This document shows positions 1 through 11,000 of a DNA stretch of 15,571 nucleotides, piece after piece. Source of the DNA: Dysgonamonadaceae bacterium (lineage in GTDB: Bacteria > Bacteroidota > Bacteroidia > Bacteroidales > Azobacteroidaceae); assembly GCA_031276105.1 (NCBI GenBank), contig JAISNS010000009.1, positions 1 through 15,571 of the forward strand. Reading direction: 5' to 3'. A program made the translations under genes and the position numbers. Below the pieces are notes generated by a model. The model saw only the letters and a list, made by a program, of their open reading frames with translations, did not search any database and was not told where the DNA came from. Within the stretch, counting starts at the first letter, position 1; every line of letters begins with the position of its first letter.

Positions 1-110
1 CATCTTCTTTTGCCGTATCGGGTATGGTAAGTCCATTCATCGCTCTGTGGATGCCGAATGTGTTGTATGCAATCATTGCCGTTTATTTTTACAAAAAGGC
101 GCCCCGGTAA
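1..110 (+). CDS. C-terminal end of a probable LptF/LptG-family permease (5' truncated by window)
   Basis: Reading from base 3, the frame encodes about 35 residues and stops at TAA 108-110. The tail SPFIALWMPNVLYAIIAVYF followed by YKKAPR has the look of the last transmembrane helix of YjgP/YjgQ (LptF/LptG) permeases. In Bacteroidota these typically end in a Pro-rich, Trp-containing helix and a short basic tail. Family members form the inner-membrane part of the Lpt ABC transporter, which extracts lipopolysaccharide for delivery to the outer membrane. Only the tail is visible, so LptF and LptG cannot be told apart, and another polytopic membrane protein is possible. No terminator-like hairpin is seen in the 57 bases before the next gene, so read-through is possible. 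Confidence 0.6.
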   Translation, partial: SSFAVSGMVSPFIALWMPNVLYAIIAVYFYKKAPR

Positions 111-167
111 TTTTCAAAAGTAGAAGTCAATAGAAAAACGACAAAAATAAAGTTTACAGTTTGCACC

Positions 168-1862
168 ATGAAATATAAAGAACTCTTATTATTACTCTTT
201 ATCCTGCTTCTACCTTTCCGCGGCACATCGCAAGACACCTACCGGCACGAAAAAGATTCGCTTCGCAAAGCCCTCTCCCTTGCCGAAGGCCGGGAAAAGT
301 TGAAAACTTACGACCTCCTCACCGGTTTATATCTGCCGGAAGCGTACAGTGCACAAGCGCGGGATACCCTGCTCGCCCTCTTCCGTGAGTACGACGCCGA
401 AGCCCAAAAACAGGAAAACACCATAGAACGGGTACGCATACGGGGAAACACTCTGGTCATGTTCGGAAATGGCGGTCAATTCGACGAAGTGATACGCCGT
501 GCCCCCGACATACTCGACTTTATAGCCCAACAAGACGCATGGAAGTATTATTATATGTCCTGCAGCATCGTGGTAAACGCCTACCGCCGGAAAAACGACA
601 ACGAAGCCGCCATGCACGAAGCCCGGAAAATGTACGAACACGCCAAAGCCCGGAACGATGCAGGCGGAATGGGCATCGCTTTCTACGCCATGAGCAAGAT
701 TCACATCTCGCAAAGGCGGTTTGAAGAGCGGGAAAAAGCCCTGAAAGAATGTATCGCCCTGTTAAAAGACAGCCTCACCTATATTAACGCACTGACAGAC
801 GCTTACCAGGATTTGGCGCACAATTACCTTTCCATGAAACGCTACGACGACGCCCTGCTGACCGTCCGCGAACTGGAAGAAAAAATCATCCCCCGCTACG
901 AAGAAGCCTTCGGCGAACACATGCCCGTCGCCTGGGGAATGGTATATACCATTTATGCCGATGCCTTCCGGTTGTCCGGCCGGTACGACGAAGCCGAAAA
1001 ATACCTGAATAAATACGACAGTATCACTAATTTTGCCTTCCCCTCCTACGAAGAACGCGCCGACATCCTCATGGGGCGCAAGCGTTACGCCGAAGCTCTG
1101 GAAATGGCGGAAAAGGCCGTGCAAACTTACAGTCCCGCAATGAAACACCAGGCGATTGCCTTAAAAATGGAAATACTCGTCCGCATGGGACAAGCCGACA
1201 GCGCAATGCAAGCCTTTAACAAGGCCGTCGCTGCAATAGATTCACTCCACAGCATGGAAATAAACACCCGCCTCGACGAAATCCGCACACGCTACGAAGT
1301 AGACAAGCATATCGCTGAAAAACAACGCAACCGCAACTATTTCCTCCTTGCTCTCGGTGGATGTCTCCTGCTACTCATTGCCCTTGGAATATGGATTTAC
1401 CACGACCGGATGCTGACGGCAAAAAACCGCGAACTTGTCCGCAAGAATCGGCAATGGGCGAACCTCCTCCCCGCCGTCCCGGCAGACACAGAAAAGAACG
1501 TAGCCCCCGACGCCATGGACAGGGCAATCATGAACGAAATTGAGAAACTGATTGCCGGCGACCTCTACAAAGACAGCAACCTCTCGCTCGACATGCTTGC
1601 AAAGAAAATGAACCAAAACCCCACCTATATCTCGAAAGCCATTAGCCATTGCATGGGGAAAAATTTCAAAACCTACATCAACGAATACCGGGTGAAAGAA
1701 GCCATCCGCCTCCTGTCGGAAAAAGACGTCTCAAATCGTTCCATTGACGATATCGCCTTCGCGTCCGGCTTCAACGACCGCAAAACCTTCCACCGCGTTT
1801 TCAAAAAAACAACCGGGCTGACACCTTCCGAATTCAGAAAAAACGCTTCTTTCAAAGAGTAG
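168..1862 (+). CDS. Membrane-anchored TPR/AraC-family transcriptional regulator
   Basis: The 564-residue protein starts with a hydrophobic signal sequence (about residues 1-21, ending GTSQ). An all-helical region of about residues 40-375 follows, with TPR-like pairs (for example around 210-235 and 260-285, with the Y/A/A spacing of TPRs). A single transmembrane helix lies at about 391-411, then a short charged linker. The C-terminal AraC-type double helix-turn-helix spans about 465-560. Its second helix-turn-helix reads SIDDIAFASGFNDRKTFHRV and ends in the family-typical FKKTTGLTPSEFR. The predicted topology is periplasmic TPR sensor, one membrane crossing and cytoplasmic DNA-binding domain, that is, a one-component transmembrane regulator. 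It has no kinase or receiver domain, unlike hybrid two-component regulators. The ligand or partner is unknown. The start at 168 gives a complete signal sequence; the leader is A-rich. It lies 153 bases upstream of the giant secreted-protein gene on the same strand, so it may control that gene; this is inferred from position only. Confidence 0.88.
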   Translation: MKYKELLLLLFILLLPFRGTSQDTYRHEKDSLRKALSLAEGREKLKTYDLLTGLYLPEAYSAQARDTLLALFREYDAEAQKQENTIERVRIRGNTLVMFGNGGQFDEVIRRAPDILDFIAQQDAWKYYYMSCSIVVNAYRRKNDNEAAMHEARKMYEHAKARNDAGGMGIAFYAMSKIHISQRRFEEREKALKECIALLKDSLTYINALTDAYQDLAHNYLSMKRYDDALLTVRELEEKIIPRYEEAFGEHMPVAWGMVYTIYADAFRLSGRYDEAEKYLNKYDSITNFAFPSYEERADILMGRKRYAEALEMAEKAVQTYSPAMKHQAIALKMEILVRMGQADSAMQAFNKAVAAIDSLHSMEINTRLDEIRTRYEVDKHIAEKQRNRNYFLLALGGCLLLLIALGIWIYHDRMLTAKNRELVRKNRQWANLLPAVPADTEKNVAPDAMDRAIMNEIEKLIAGDLYKDSNLSLDMLAKKMNQNPTYISKAISHCMGKNFKTYINEYRVKEAIRLLSEKDVSNRSIDDIAFASGFNDRKTFHRVFKKTTGLTPSEFRKNASFKE

Positions 1863-1911
1863 CGCCGCTTCGCGCACTCATAATTCATAATTCATAATTC
1901 ATAATTCATAA
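1863..1911 (+). repeat. GC-rich core plus TCATAAT heptamer tandem repeat, copy 1
   Basis: A GC-rich core CGCCGCTTCGCGCAC (1863-1877) starts directly after the regulator's stop codon. It runs into four exact copies of TCATAAT plus a six-base partial copy (1878-1911). A near-identical core, in inverted orientation and next to a different 7-bp-period tract, lies at 12472-12506. This looks like a dispersed intergenic element, not a chance repeat. Its function is unknown. Confidence 0.75.
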
Positions 1912-1921
1912 CCTATAACTT

Positions 1922-1963
1922 TATAAAACATGTCGCATTTCAAAAAATGCGACATGTTTTATA
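1922..1963. terminator. Perfect 19-bp inverted repeat; probable terminator of the regulator gene, possible operator
   Basis: The arms 1922-1940 and 1945-1963 are perfect reverse complements around a 4-base loop (CAAA). The inner arm reads AAAACATGTCGCATTT. The right arm ends in TTTTATA, so as RNA it forms a hairpin with a weak U-rich 3' side, suitable for ending the transcript of the upstream gene. It ends only 11 bases before the promoter box of the next gene and overlaps where its -33 element should be, so a protein-binding operator role is also possible. Confidence 0.65.
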
Positions 1964-1974
1964 CCCATATCCCA

Positions 1975-1982
1975 TATTTTTG
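1975..1982 (+). promoter_or_regulatory. Bacteroidota-type -7 promoter box (TATTTTTG) for the giant gene
   Basis: TATTTTTG matches the Bacteroidota -7 consensus TAnnTTTG exactly and lies 33 bases before the ATG at 2016. No clear TTG-type -33 box is seen at the usual distance; that position falls in the right arm of the inverted repeat, which may mean activator dependence. The leader is very A/T-rich, as is usual for translation initiation in this phylum. Confidence 0.6.
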
Positions 1983-2015
1983 CAGTCAGGTATAATTTCT
2001 TTAAATTAAAATAAT

Positions 2016-5000
2016 ATGTATAAAACAACAATTCAAACTTTCGCGCAGTGGCGGCTACAATTCTTCCACCGAGGCGCTTGGAAATTCAGCGCCCGAACAA
2101 CAATTTGGGTCGGACTCCTTTTACTGCTGTGCGCAGCTTTTCCGCAAAACGCTAAGGCACAGATAAACAGTTCCTATATAAGTGGATGGGACTCATACCG
2201 TAGAAGCATCTATATGTACAGGTGCCTTGCCGACTTACGCGGCGCCGCCAGCGACCTCTACAATACAAGTTTCTATGTATATGTGGACGGTCGTCAAATT
2301 CTTTCTGCATCCTACTCCGACCGTGATGGAGGCGACCACTATGTAAAATACAAAGTCACGGCTTACAGCACGTATGGCAATGTACGTGTTTACAGTGGCG
2401 GAAGCGGAGGAAGCGACATTGTAAACCCCTCCGGCTCTACTGTGACGCTTAAATCAACTAGTGACAGCTATTATATGTATGTCGAATTTTACCCTAACGA
2501 CGCCTATTTTGCTACGGCTTTGCAGGATAAATCTTCCATTCAGGTGAAAATGGAAAGCTATGAAAGTGGCAATAGTTCTGTAACTACCGGCTCTTTCACT
2601 CTCTCCAACCCCATAAGCGATGTTGCCCTGCAAGATGTGCAATATTCTTCTTATCCGGATTATCATGGTACGATTGTCCGCTCCGGTTATAACTCCACTT
2701 ACGATGCAGGCAAGTCATGTTATCTGGAATATTACAATCTGAACGAAGTAACTCTGAATAGCAGTACAATATTGAAAAAAGAGTCTCGTAGTCTGGAGAA
2801 TTATAACAGTAACTCGTTCGTTACTCCCGGCTCTCTTACCGAAGCAGAGGTAACTGAAGGCAGGAAACTCCGTGTCTGTTACTATTCCAGTCCTACCGGC
2901 AACCAAAAACTGACATACACTAAATACTCCAACACAGTACAGGTACAGCCCGTTAAATTACCGGACAATCCCAGAGTAGAAGATGCCGGTTGTGGCAAAC
3001 TGAAAATAAAATGGGACGTAGGTACCGGCACGCAATCGTCGCAAGCCGGAAATGTAAAAATATATCGTGACGGTACGCAAATAGGCGAAACCGCATACAG
3101 CAACGGCTCTTCGGGCTATGAATGGACCATTCCCGCCAGCGACATCGGCACAGGCAGCAAAACATATACCTTTATGCTTGCCAGAGTTCCGTTCTCTAAC
3201 ACCTCCAAAAACATAGTAAAGACCGTTTCATTTACCAAAAACATGAACTACCGGCAACCCCGGAATATCGACATTAGTCCCGGGGGAGGAACCGGTTTCT
3301 CTCTCAGTTGGACTACCGACAACGGCTACTATTGCAGCAACTACAAATATCGCATAAAAGTAACGCAGGGTAGCGAAACCTACATTTCGCCTCTCAGCGA
3401 CATTACCACTACTTCGGCAGATATTACGGTAAGCGGCGGCAGTTTCAACCTTTGCGATCCGGTAAGCATTTATTTTGAAATGATTGATACTGAAAACAGC
3501 AATAAAGTACTCGTATCCCAAAAGGTAAGCGACAGCTATGTTTTTGTTACCAACAGCGGCAAATCCACCTTTACAACTTTCGCTGCTTCAAAAGGCTTTT
3601 ATACCGGATACGTAAAACTCGACTGGGCGGTAAGCGCCGACAACGAATTTGTAAAATACATCCTTTATCGAAAAGAATACGGTAACACCGACGCTAGCAA
3701 CGGAATGCAACTGGCCGTAATCGACCACAGCGGCGGCATTGCATCCTATACCTACGAAGACGTCAGCGCTGTGCCGGGAATATATTACACTTACACGGTA
3801 GCCGGACAGCTTACCTGCGGATCAAATATCCTCAGCACCATCGCCACCGCCAACAGTGTCGGATTCATACAGCCCTACGGAACCGTAAGCGGACGTGTCT
3901 CTTTCGAAGGAGGCTCACAGGCAGTACTGGGCGTCGGCGTGATAGCCGAAGGTAGCGGCGAAAGCAAAAACAAAGCGCTTGACTTCAACGCTGCGGCGCA
4001 AACGTATATCAAAACCCCATACGGGGGAGATATGCTTTCCAACACCGCTTTCACTTTTCAGGCATGGGTCTTTGTACGCAAAGAAGCCGTAACAACTACC
4101 ATTCAGTCGTTGATGGACGCCGCCGGCAAATACGGGGTGGAAATAGACGGCTCTACAATATGGCTGTCGGTATATAAAGGCAACGACACGGAATATACCG
4201 AATACGAATTTGACGGAGCAAGCTTTATGCAAAACACATATCAGCACATTTCCATTTCCTACCGAACGGAAGGCAATACCGGAACAGCCATACTCTACAT
4301 CAACGGTTTACCTGCGGATACCACAGTAAATACCGGCATTACCGTTCATAACTTCCCCACAGCGTCAGCTGCCGACAAATGTATTTATTTCGGCAGGTAT
4401 TGGGAAAACAATAATTACCTGAACGGATACATGGACGAATTGCGCCTCTGGAAACGGACGCTCCCGGCAGAAGAAATAGCGCAGAACTACGACCGCTATC
4501 TTTCAGGAAAGGAAACCGGCCTGGCGCTCTATTACCGTTTCGACGAATTAGACAATTTCGGCGAAGTGTACGACCTTTCCGCCGCCGGCAGCAAATTCAA
4601 CGAGAATCACGGAGTCGTGCACGGAAGCGTACAGCGCACTAACGAACCGGGAACTGTGCCGACAGCCAATCAATTGGCGATAAAAGCGCTGACGGACGCC
4701 GACGGTAATTATCTGCTCAATACCATTCCTTACTCAGGCGAAGGTAACACGTATAACATTATTCCCATGCTTGGCGTACATAAATTCAATCCGAGCCAAA
4801 AACCGCTCTATTTCAGCGCCAACTCCACCACGCATAACAATATCGATTTTACCGACGTCTCCTCCTTTGAAGTTGGCGGAACGGTAATTTACGAAGGCGG
4901 AACCTATCCCGTCGAAGGATGTACATTTGAAGTAGACGGAATGCAATTAGTCGCCGGCGGACAACCGGTAACATCGGATGCACAGGGACGATTCATCATC

Positions 5001-8000
5001 AGCGTGCCTATCGGCGAACACAAAGTGCAGGTAAAGAAAAATGGTCACACCTTCCTCAACGACGGCTACCTGACCAATCCGGAAACCGGCGGTATGCGTA
5101 ACTATAACGACCGGCTTACGGGAATCGTCTTCCACGACCAAACCCGTGTGAAACTCATCGGACACATCGTTGGCGGCAAGCGCGAACATGAAAAAACATC
5201 GGGCTTCGGCCTGCGCGTCAACAACATCGGCGCAGATGTTCTCACCCTCACCGCTGCCAAGGAAGCCTACAAGTTGAGTGAAAGCCAACGGGATACGACT
5301 TTCCCACACAACACCGGCGACCGCTATGCCAACTGGACGAATCCTGAAAATATTTCTCAGGACTCAACCCAAATGCGCGTGCGGAACAACACCGTTACCA
5401 TTCATGTCAGCCCCGAAACCGGCGAATACGTTGCTTGGCTCTACCCTGAACTCTATTTGGTGGAAAACATTTCGGCCGGCAACCTCGGCACGGTTTACGA
5501 CCGTCGCGAAGCGCTCGACCTGCGTGAAACGCCCGTAATCAATGAACAGTTGCTGACAACAAGCGTTTACACATGGAACGATTCCGTATGGATCGCGCCG
5601 AAGGGTAACATGGCGGCGCATTGGGAGCAGCGCGAACACAACGATACTGTGCGTTATCACTCCGAATGGTCGTTCTACCATCAGGCCGAACCGTCCTATA
5701 CCGTCGAACAGATAGTAAAAAATGCTCCTGTGAAGTATTTCGGCGAACTCGAATACAAAATCAAGGACGATACCCTCATGCTGGTAAACACGCCGGAAAC
5801 AACTCCGGATTACGCTTTCGGCAAACCGGTATTTATTCAGGGTGAACCTTACGCTTTCCGGCTTTCGGCTTTCGAAGAATACGTTAATCCGACGAAAAAC
5901 CGGACAGACATAGTACCCGTATCCGGCGGCGTCGTTTCGTTCGCAGGAGAACTGCTGATGGAAACGAACCCGGAATCCATCGAACTGGATTCGCTGGGAC
6001 AGGGTGTTTTCGAGTTCCTCGGCGGAATGGCCAACCTGACTACCGGCGTAAACGCCCTGAGTACGATGGTCGGCATTGACGGATACCCCTACTATTCCCA
6101 AACATTCGGCGCATCCGGTATGGAGGCTTACGTACTGGGCGGACGCAGCACAGGTACCGACTTCCTGACTGCTGCTAACGACAAAGTTTCTTTCGTTCTG
6201 CACGATCCCCCCGGAACCGCCGGCTATGCTTATATCGAAGAAGGCACCACCACAAGTACCACCACTACGGTAGAACTGAGCGAGGGGCTTTCGTTCGAAA
6301 CAACGCTTATGGGAGTCCTCGGAGTGAAAAATGTAACGCTGGTAGGCGTTGGCGCAATGACGGGAGGAGAAACTGAAACCACTTCCAAAATCGGCGCACA
6401 GGTGGAAATTGAAGCTGCCTACAATCGCAACTACAATTTTACGGAAACCTACACCTATACCGAACGCTTCGAAACTTCGAGCAACGCGCAGTTTGTTGGC
6501 CATGAAGCGGATGTATATGTGGGAATGGGTACTAATACCCTGTATGGCTTGACCAATAACATTGCTATTGCTCCGACGACAGACTTCGGCGACCCCGCCG
6601 ACATCCTGCTCAACGGCGGCAACTATTCCATCGGCTTGCAGAGTGCCCTTGCACTCGGCGTAACTTTCGGCACGCAATTCATGTACACCGGCAACGACAT
6701 CGAAAATATCATGATTCCCAAATGGGAAGACGTATTGAAAAGTCAGTTCGTGTTCAGCGAAAGCGACGTCAACACCGCCGAGATTGTCAACCCGGTATAT
6801 GTTTCCAAACTGCCGGCCGACCATCCGAATTTCGGAAAACGAAACGATGACCCGGCTTTCGGAGCCGAAGCAACCACCTCGCTTGACGGACCGAGTTACA
6901 AGCTGATTATTCCCGACGCATTGAAGAGCAAATTTGCGGACGGGCTGAATCCCAATTATACGGGCGCCGCAATCGGAACAGTGGAATTTACCGATTCCGT
7001 CATCTATTACAACGATAAAATAAAACAGTGGAAAGAAATTCTGGCCGACAATGAAAGACGAAAGGTGCAAGCCTCTTACAGTGAAGGTAAAAACATCAGT
7101 TTCGGCGGCGGCATAACCTACGAAAGGAGCGAAACGAGAGACACTATCGAATCTTGGGAACACGGCGCTTCGCTAAGCCACAACATATATGCGGTAACGG
7201 AAAATGTCCTTGACGTTTTCGGCACAGGTATGGTCTTTAATGCTTCCGTTGGAGAACAAGGTGAATATTATGCTTCAAGCACGTCTGAAGACGTTAACAC
7301 CAGCACTGTTGGATTCGTGTTGCAGGAAGAAGGCAATACAGACCAGATTACGGTGGACTACGGATTCGACTACGAAAGTATGCCGCACACTTACATCTTC
7401 AAGACGCGGGGTGGACGTACTTCCTGTCCTTACGAAGCCGAAGTGCGTACGGAATATTACGAGCCGGGACAGCACGTTATCACGGAAGGCACCATGCAGA
7501 TTGAAAATCCGAAGATAGCTGTCGAAGGCGGCGTTTACCGCGTACAGGTACCAGCCAACCGTCCGGCTACTTTCACGCTCAACCTTACCAATGAATCGGA
7601 AACCGGCGCAACCGGCTGGTTTCTACTGGCGGTGGACGAATCCACTAATCCCAACGGAGCCATCCTGAAAATTGACGGCGGAACAATCGGAAACGGACGC
7701 TACTTTGAAGTGCCTTCCGGATCGGTGCTGAAGAAAACACTGACCATTGAGAAAGGTGTAGTGGACACATACGAAAACATCAGCATCGTCCTGAAGTCCG
7801 ACTGTCAGTGTGACCCCACCGACTTCCTGCCCGACATTTCGGATAATGTAATGGTCTCGGTGGACTTTCTGCCGGCTTGCAGCGAAGTGGACATCCAGTC
7901 GCCGGTCGATAACTGGATTATCAACACCGCCACCGGCGACAGCATTGAGATAATGCTGAAAAACTACGATATCAACTTTGCCAATTTCGGCTATGTGGAA

Positions 8001-11000
8001 TTGCAGTACCGTTCGGCTTCCGCAACGCAGTGGAATACGGAAATGAAGTTCTACGCAAATGAAGCCCGCTACAACGCCGCTACCGGAGCCAAAACACTGC
8101 TCGGTACCGAACCGGACATCAAGTATATGTGGCATAAGGACCAGAAAGCGGACGGCATTTACGAACTACGCGCCCATACTGTTTGCGAAACGGAAAGCGG
8201 AGTACAGGTTGCCGAATACTACACGCCGGCCGTTACCGGAACGATTGACATGAGCCGTCCCGAAAGCATGGGTAACCCTTCGCCCGTGAACGGCATCTAC
8301 GGCGCAGGCGATGAAATATCCATCACATTCAACGAGGATATCCGCACCGGCATGTTGACCCACAACAATTTTAGGATAACAGGCGTCCTGAACGCATCGA
8401 ACATTGCAGAACCGAATACCGGACTTGCTTTCAGCGGCGCCGGATCGGCTTTTACCGAATTGCCGGTTTATGCAAACGGATCGTTCAGCATCGAAACATG
8501 GTTTAAACGCACGAAGAACACCGCCGGAACACTCTTTGCCTATGGTGCAGGCAACGAAACCATTTCGCTCGGCTTCGATGCAAGCGGCAAAGCGATTGTA
8601 ACAATCGGAGACGAGACGAAAACATCAACCGCCGCTATCAACAACACCGACGACACATGGAAGTACATCGGTCTGACTTACGACCGCGATGCTGCATCCG
8701 TTTCGGTTTACGCTTTCCAGAGCGGAGACCCGACCATCGTGCTGTTCGACAACGTTTCCTTCACGCAGACGCCGGCCGCACAAGGTAAACTCTACGTGGG
8801 CAACAACACTGCCGGCAACAACGGCTTGCAAGGCGCAACCGGACTGTTGCATTTCTACGATACCGCTCACACACCAACGGAAATGTCGGCTGTGATGAAC
8901 GTAACCAAATCCGGCTCGGAACCCAACCTTATCGGGCTGTGGGAAATGAACGAAGGTGAAGGAAACGTGGCTAAAGACAAGGCGCGCGCCCGCAACCTCA
9001 CGCTTCAAACAGGCTGGTATATCTATCCTGCCGGAAAATCAATCGCTTTTAACGGAACGACGCAGTATGCTACGATTCCGAGCGGCACATTCCCGTTCCG
9101 CTATTACGACGATTTTACCGTCGAAATGCAGTTCCGCGGCGGCAACGCCAATGCCAATGCCACACTGCTTTCCATCGGAACGACGGCATATATAGGATTT
9201 AATGATGGAAACTTGACACTGACGGTCGGCGAAAATACGCAGAAGCTGGCGCCGGCAGCCTCGCTGCTCGACAACGGCTGGCATCATATCGCCCTGTCGG
9301 TGAAACGCAATGGTATGGCAACGGCTGTTATCGACGGCGTAACGAAGGCGACTTTCAACAGCAGCATCTTCAGCGGTACGGTTGGCGGCGGCAACTATTG
9401 GCTCGGCGTGAAATACACCTATGATAATGACGGCGCATCCTATGCCGGATATTTCGCCGGAAACATCGACGAAGTGCGCGTATGGAATACCGCCTTAAAT
9501 ACGGAAACCATCCGGCGCAATCGCAACTTCAAACTGCACGGAACGGAAACCGGACTGCAAGCCTACTATCCGTTCGAAACGTGGACAAAGAACTTCGACG
9601 GAACGTACAATGTCCTTGCTTCCGATGAAGACAGGGTCGATTCGAGCAACCGGATTGGCGGCACGGGCGTGATAAACGCCGAAGCAGCAAGCCTGATCGA
9701 CGCGCGTCCCGAAACGGAAGTTCCCTTCACTTTCACCGCATCAAGCAACAAGGTAATCATCAACATTACCGAACCGCTCTATCGCATCGAAGGCGTAACG
9801 CTAAACCTCTCGGCAAGCGGCATCTTCGATTTGCGCAACAACGAAAGCAAACCGGCTAATTGGATTGCCTACGTTAACCGCAGTCCGCTGAACTGGAGCG
9901 CCGATAAAGTTGAGATTATCATGGAAGAAGGCGCAAACCAAACATTCAAAGTCTCCATCGCGAACGCCGGAGGCGTTGCGGCTGACTATTACATCGACAA
10001 CCTGCCGGAATGGTTGACCGTCAACGCTCCATCCGGAACATTGCAGCCCCTGACGAACAAGGAACTGACGTTTACCATTTCCCAAGGCGTCAATATCGGC
10101 AGCTACGAAGCAGCCGTTGCGCTGACGGGAATGAACGACGTAAAGAAAGTTTTGCCCGTGCACCTGAAAGTAACCGGACAACGTCCCGATTGGGCGGTAA
10201 ACGCAAATGAATATGAATTTTCGATGAACGTTACCGGTCAGGTTCAAATACAGGGCGTTTATCAGGAAGATGAAGACGATATTATCGGCGCGTTTATCGG
10301 CGACCTTTGCGTAGGCGCCGGATCGCCGGAATATATTGCATCCCTGAATGCGTATTACCTGTTTCTGGATGTGTATGGCAACGGCGAACACAAAAACCGG
10401 CCTCTCACCTTCAAATTGTGGGATGCGGGAACGGGACGTATCTACCCGCAGGTAGAAACCCCGGACATCAAATTCGTAGCGAATGCAATTACCGGTCTCA
10501 TCACAGACCCGGTACTGTTAAATGCCACGGATATTATGGAACAATCCGTCAAAATGAAAACCGGTTGGAACTGGATATCGGTTAATGTGCTGAATAATAA
10601 TCCGTCTATCCTGGATCAGATGAAAACGTCGTTGAACGATGTGGCAAATAATATCAAGGGAGTGAGCAAGTTCCTGTTAAAACCGTCAACGACGTGGACA
10701 GGCAATTTGACCTCCATATCGGCCACGGATATGTATCAGGTCAACCTTACGCAGGCTTATACGATGATATTGAAAGGTACGCCTGTTAATCCGTCGGCAA
10801 CGCCCGTTTCGCTTGCTGCAAACAACTGGAACTGGATCGGGTACACGCCTGCCGCTACAATGCCCGTGAAAACGGCGCTGGCCGGTATTGACGCATCCGT
10901 GGGAGATCAGATTAAAGCGCAGTCCAAATTTGCGCAATATACAGGCGCGACTTCCGGATGGATAGGCAGTTTGAAAGACATGCAACCGGGTATGGGATAC

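Noticed and set aside
155..163. TACAGTTTG as the promoter of the regulator gene
   Set aside because: It has three bases between TA and TTTG, no -33 partner, and would leave almost no leader before the ATG at 168.
1878..1911. CRISPR-like array
   Set aside because: The repeats are seven bases with no spacers; this is a simple tandem repeat.
5364..7163. 599-codon open frame on the minus strand
   Set aside because: It lies wholly antisense inside the giant gene, is rich in Cys, Phe, His and Val without recognisable motifs, and begins and ends at no regulatory signal. It is a by-product of codon bias in the real gene.
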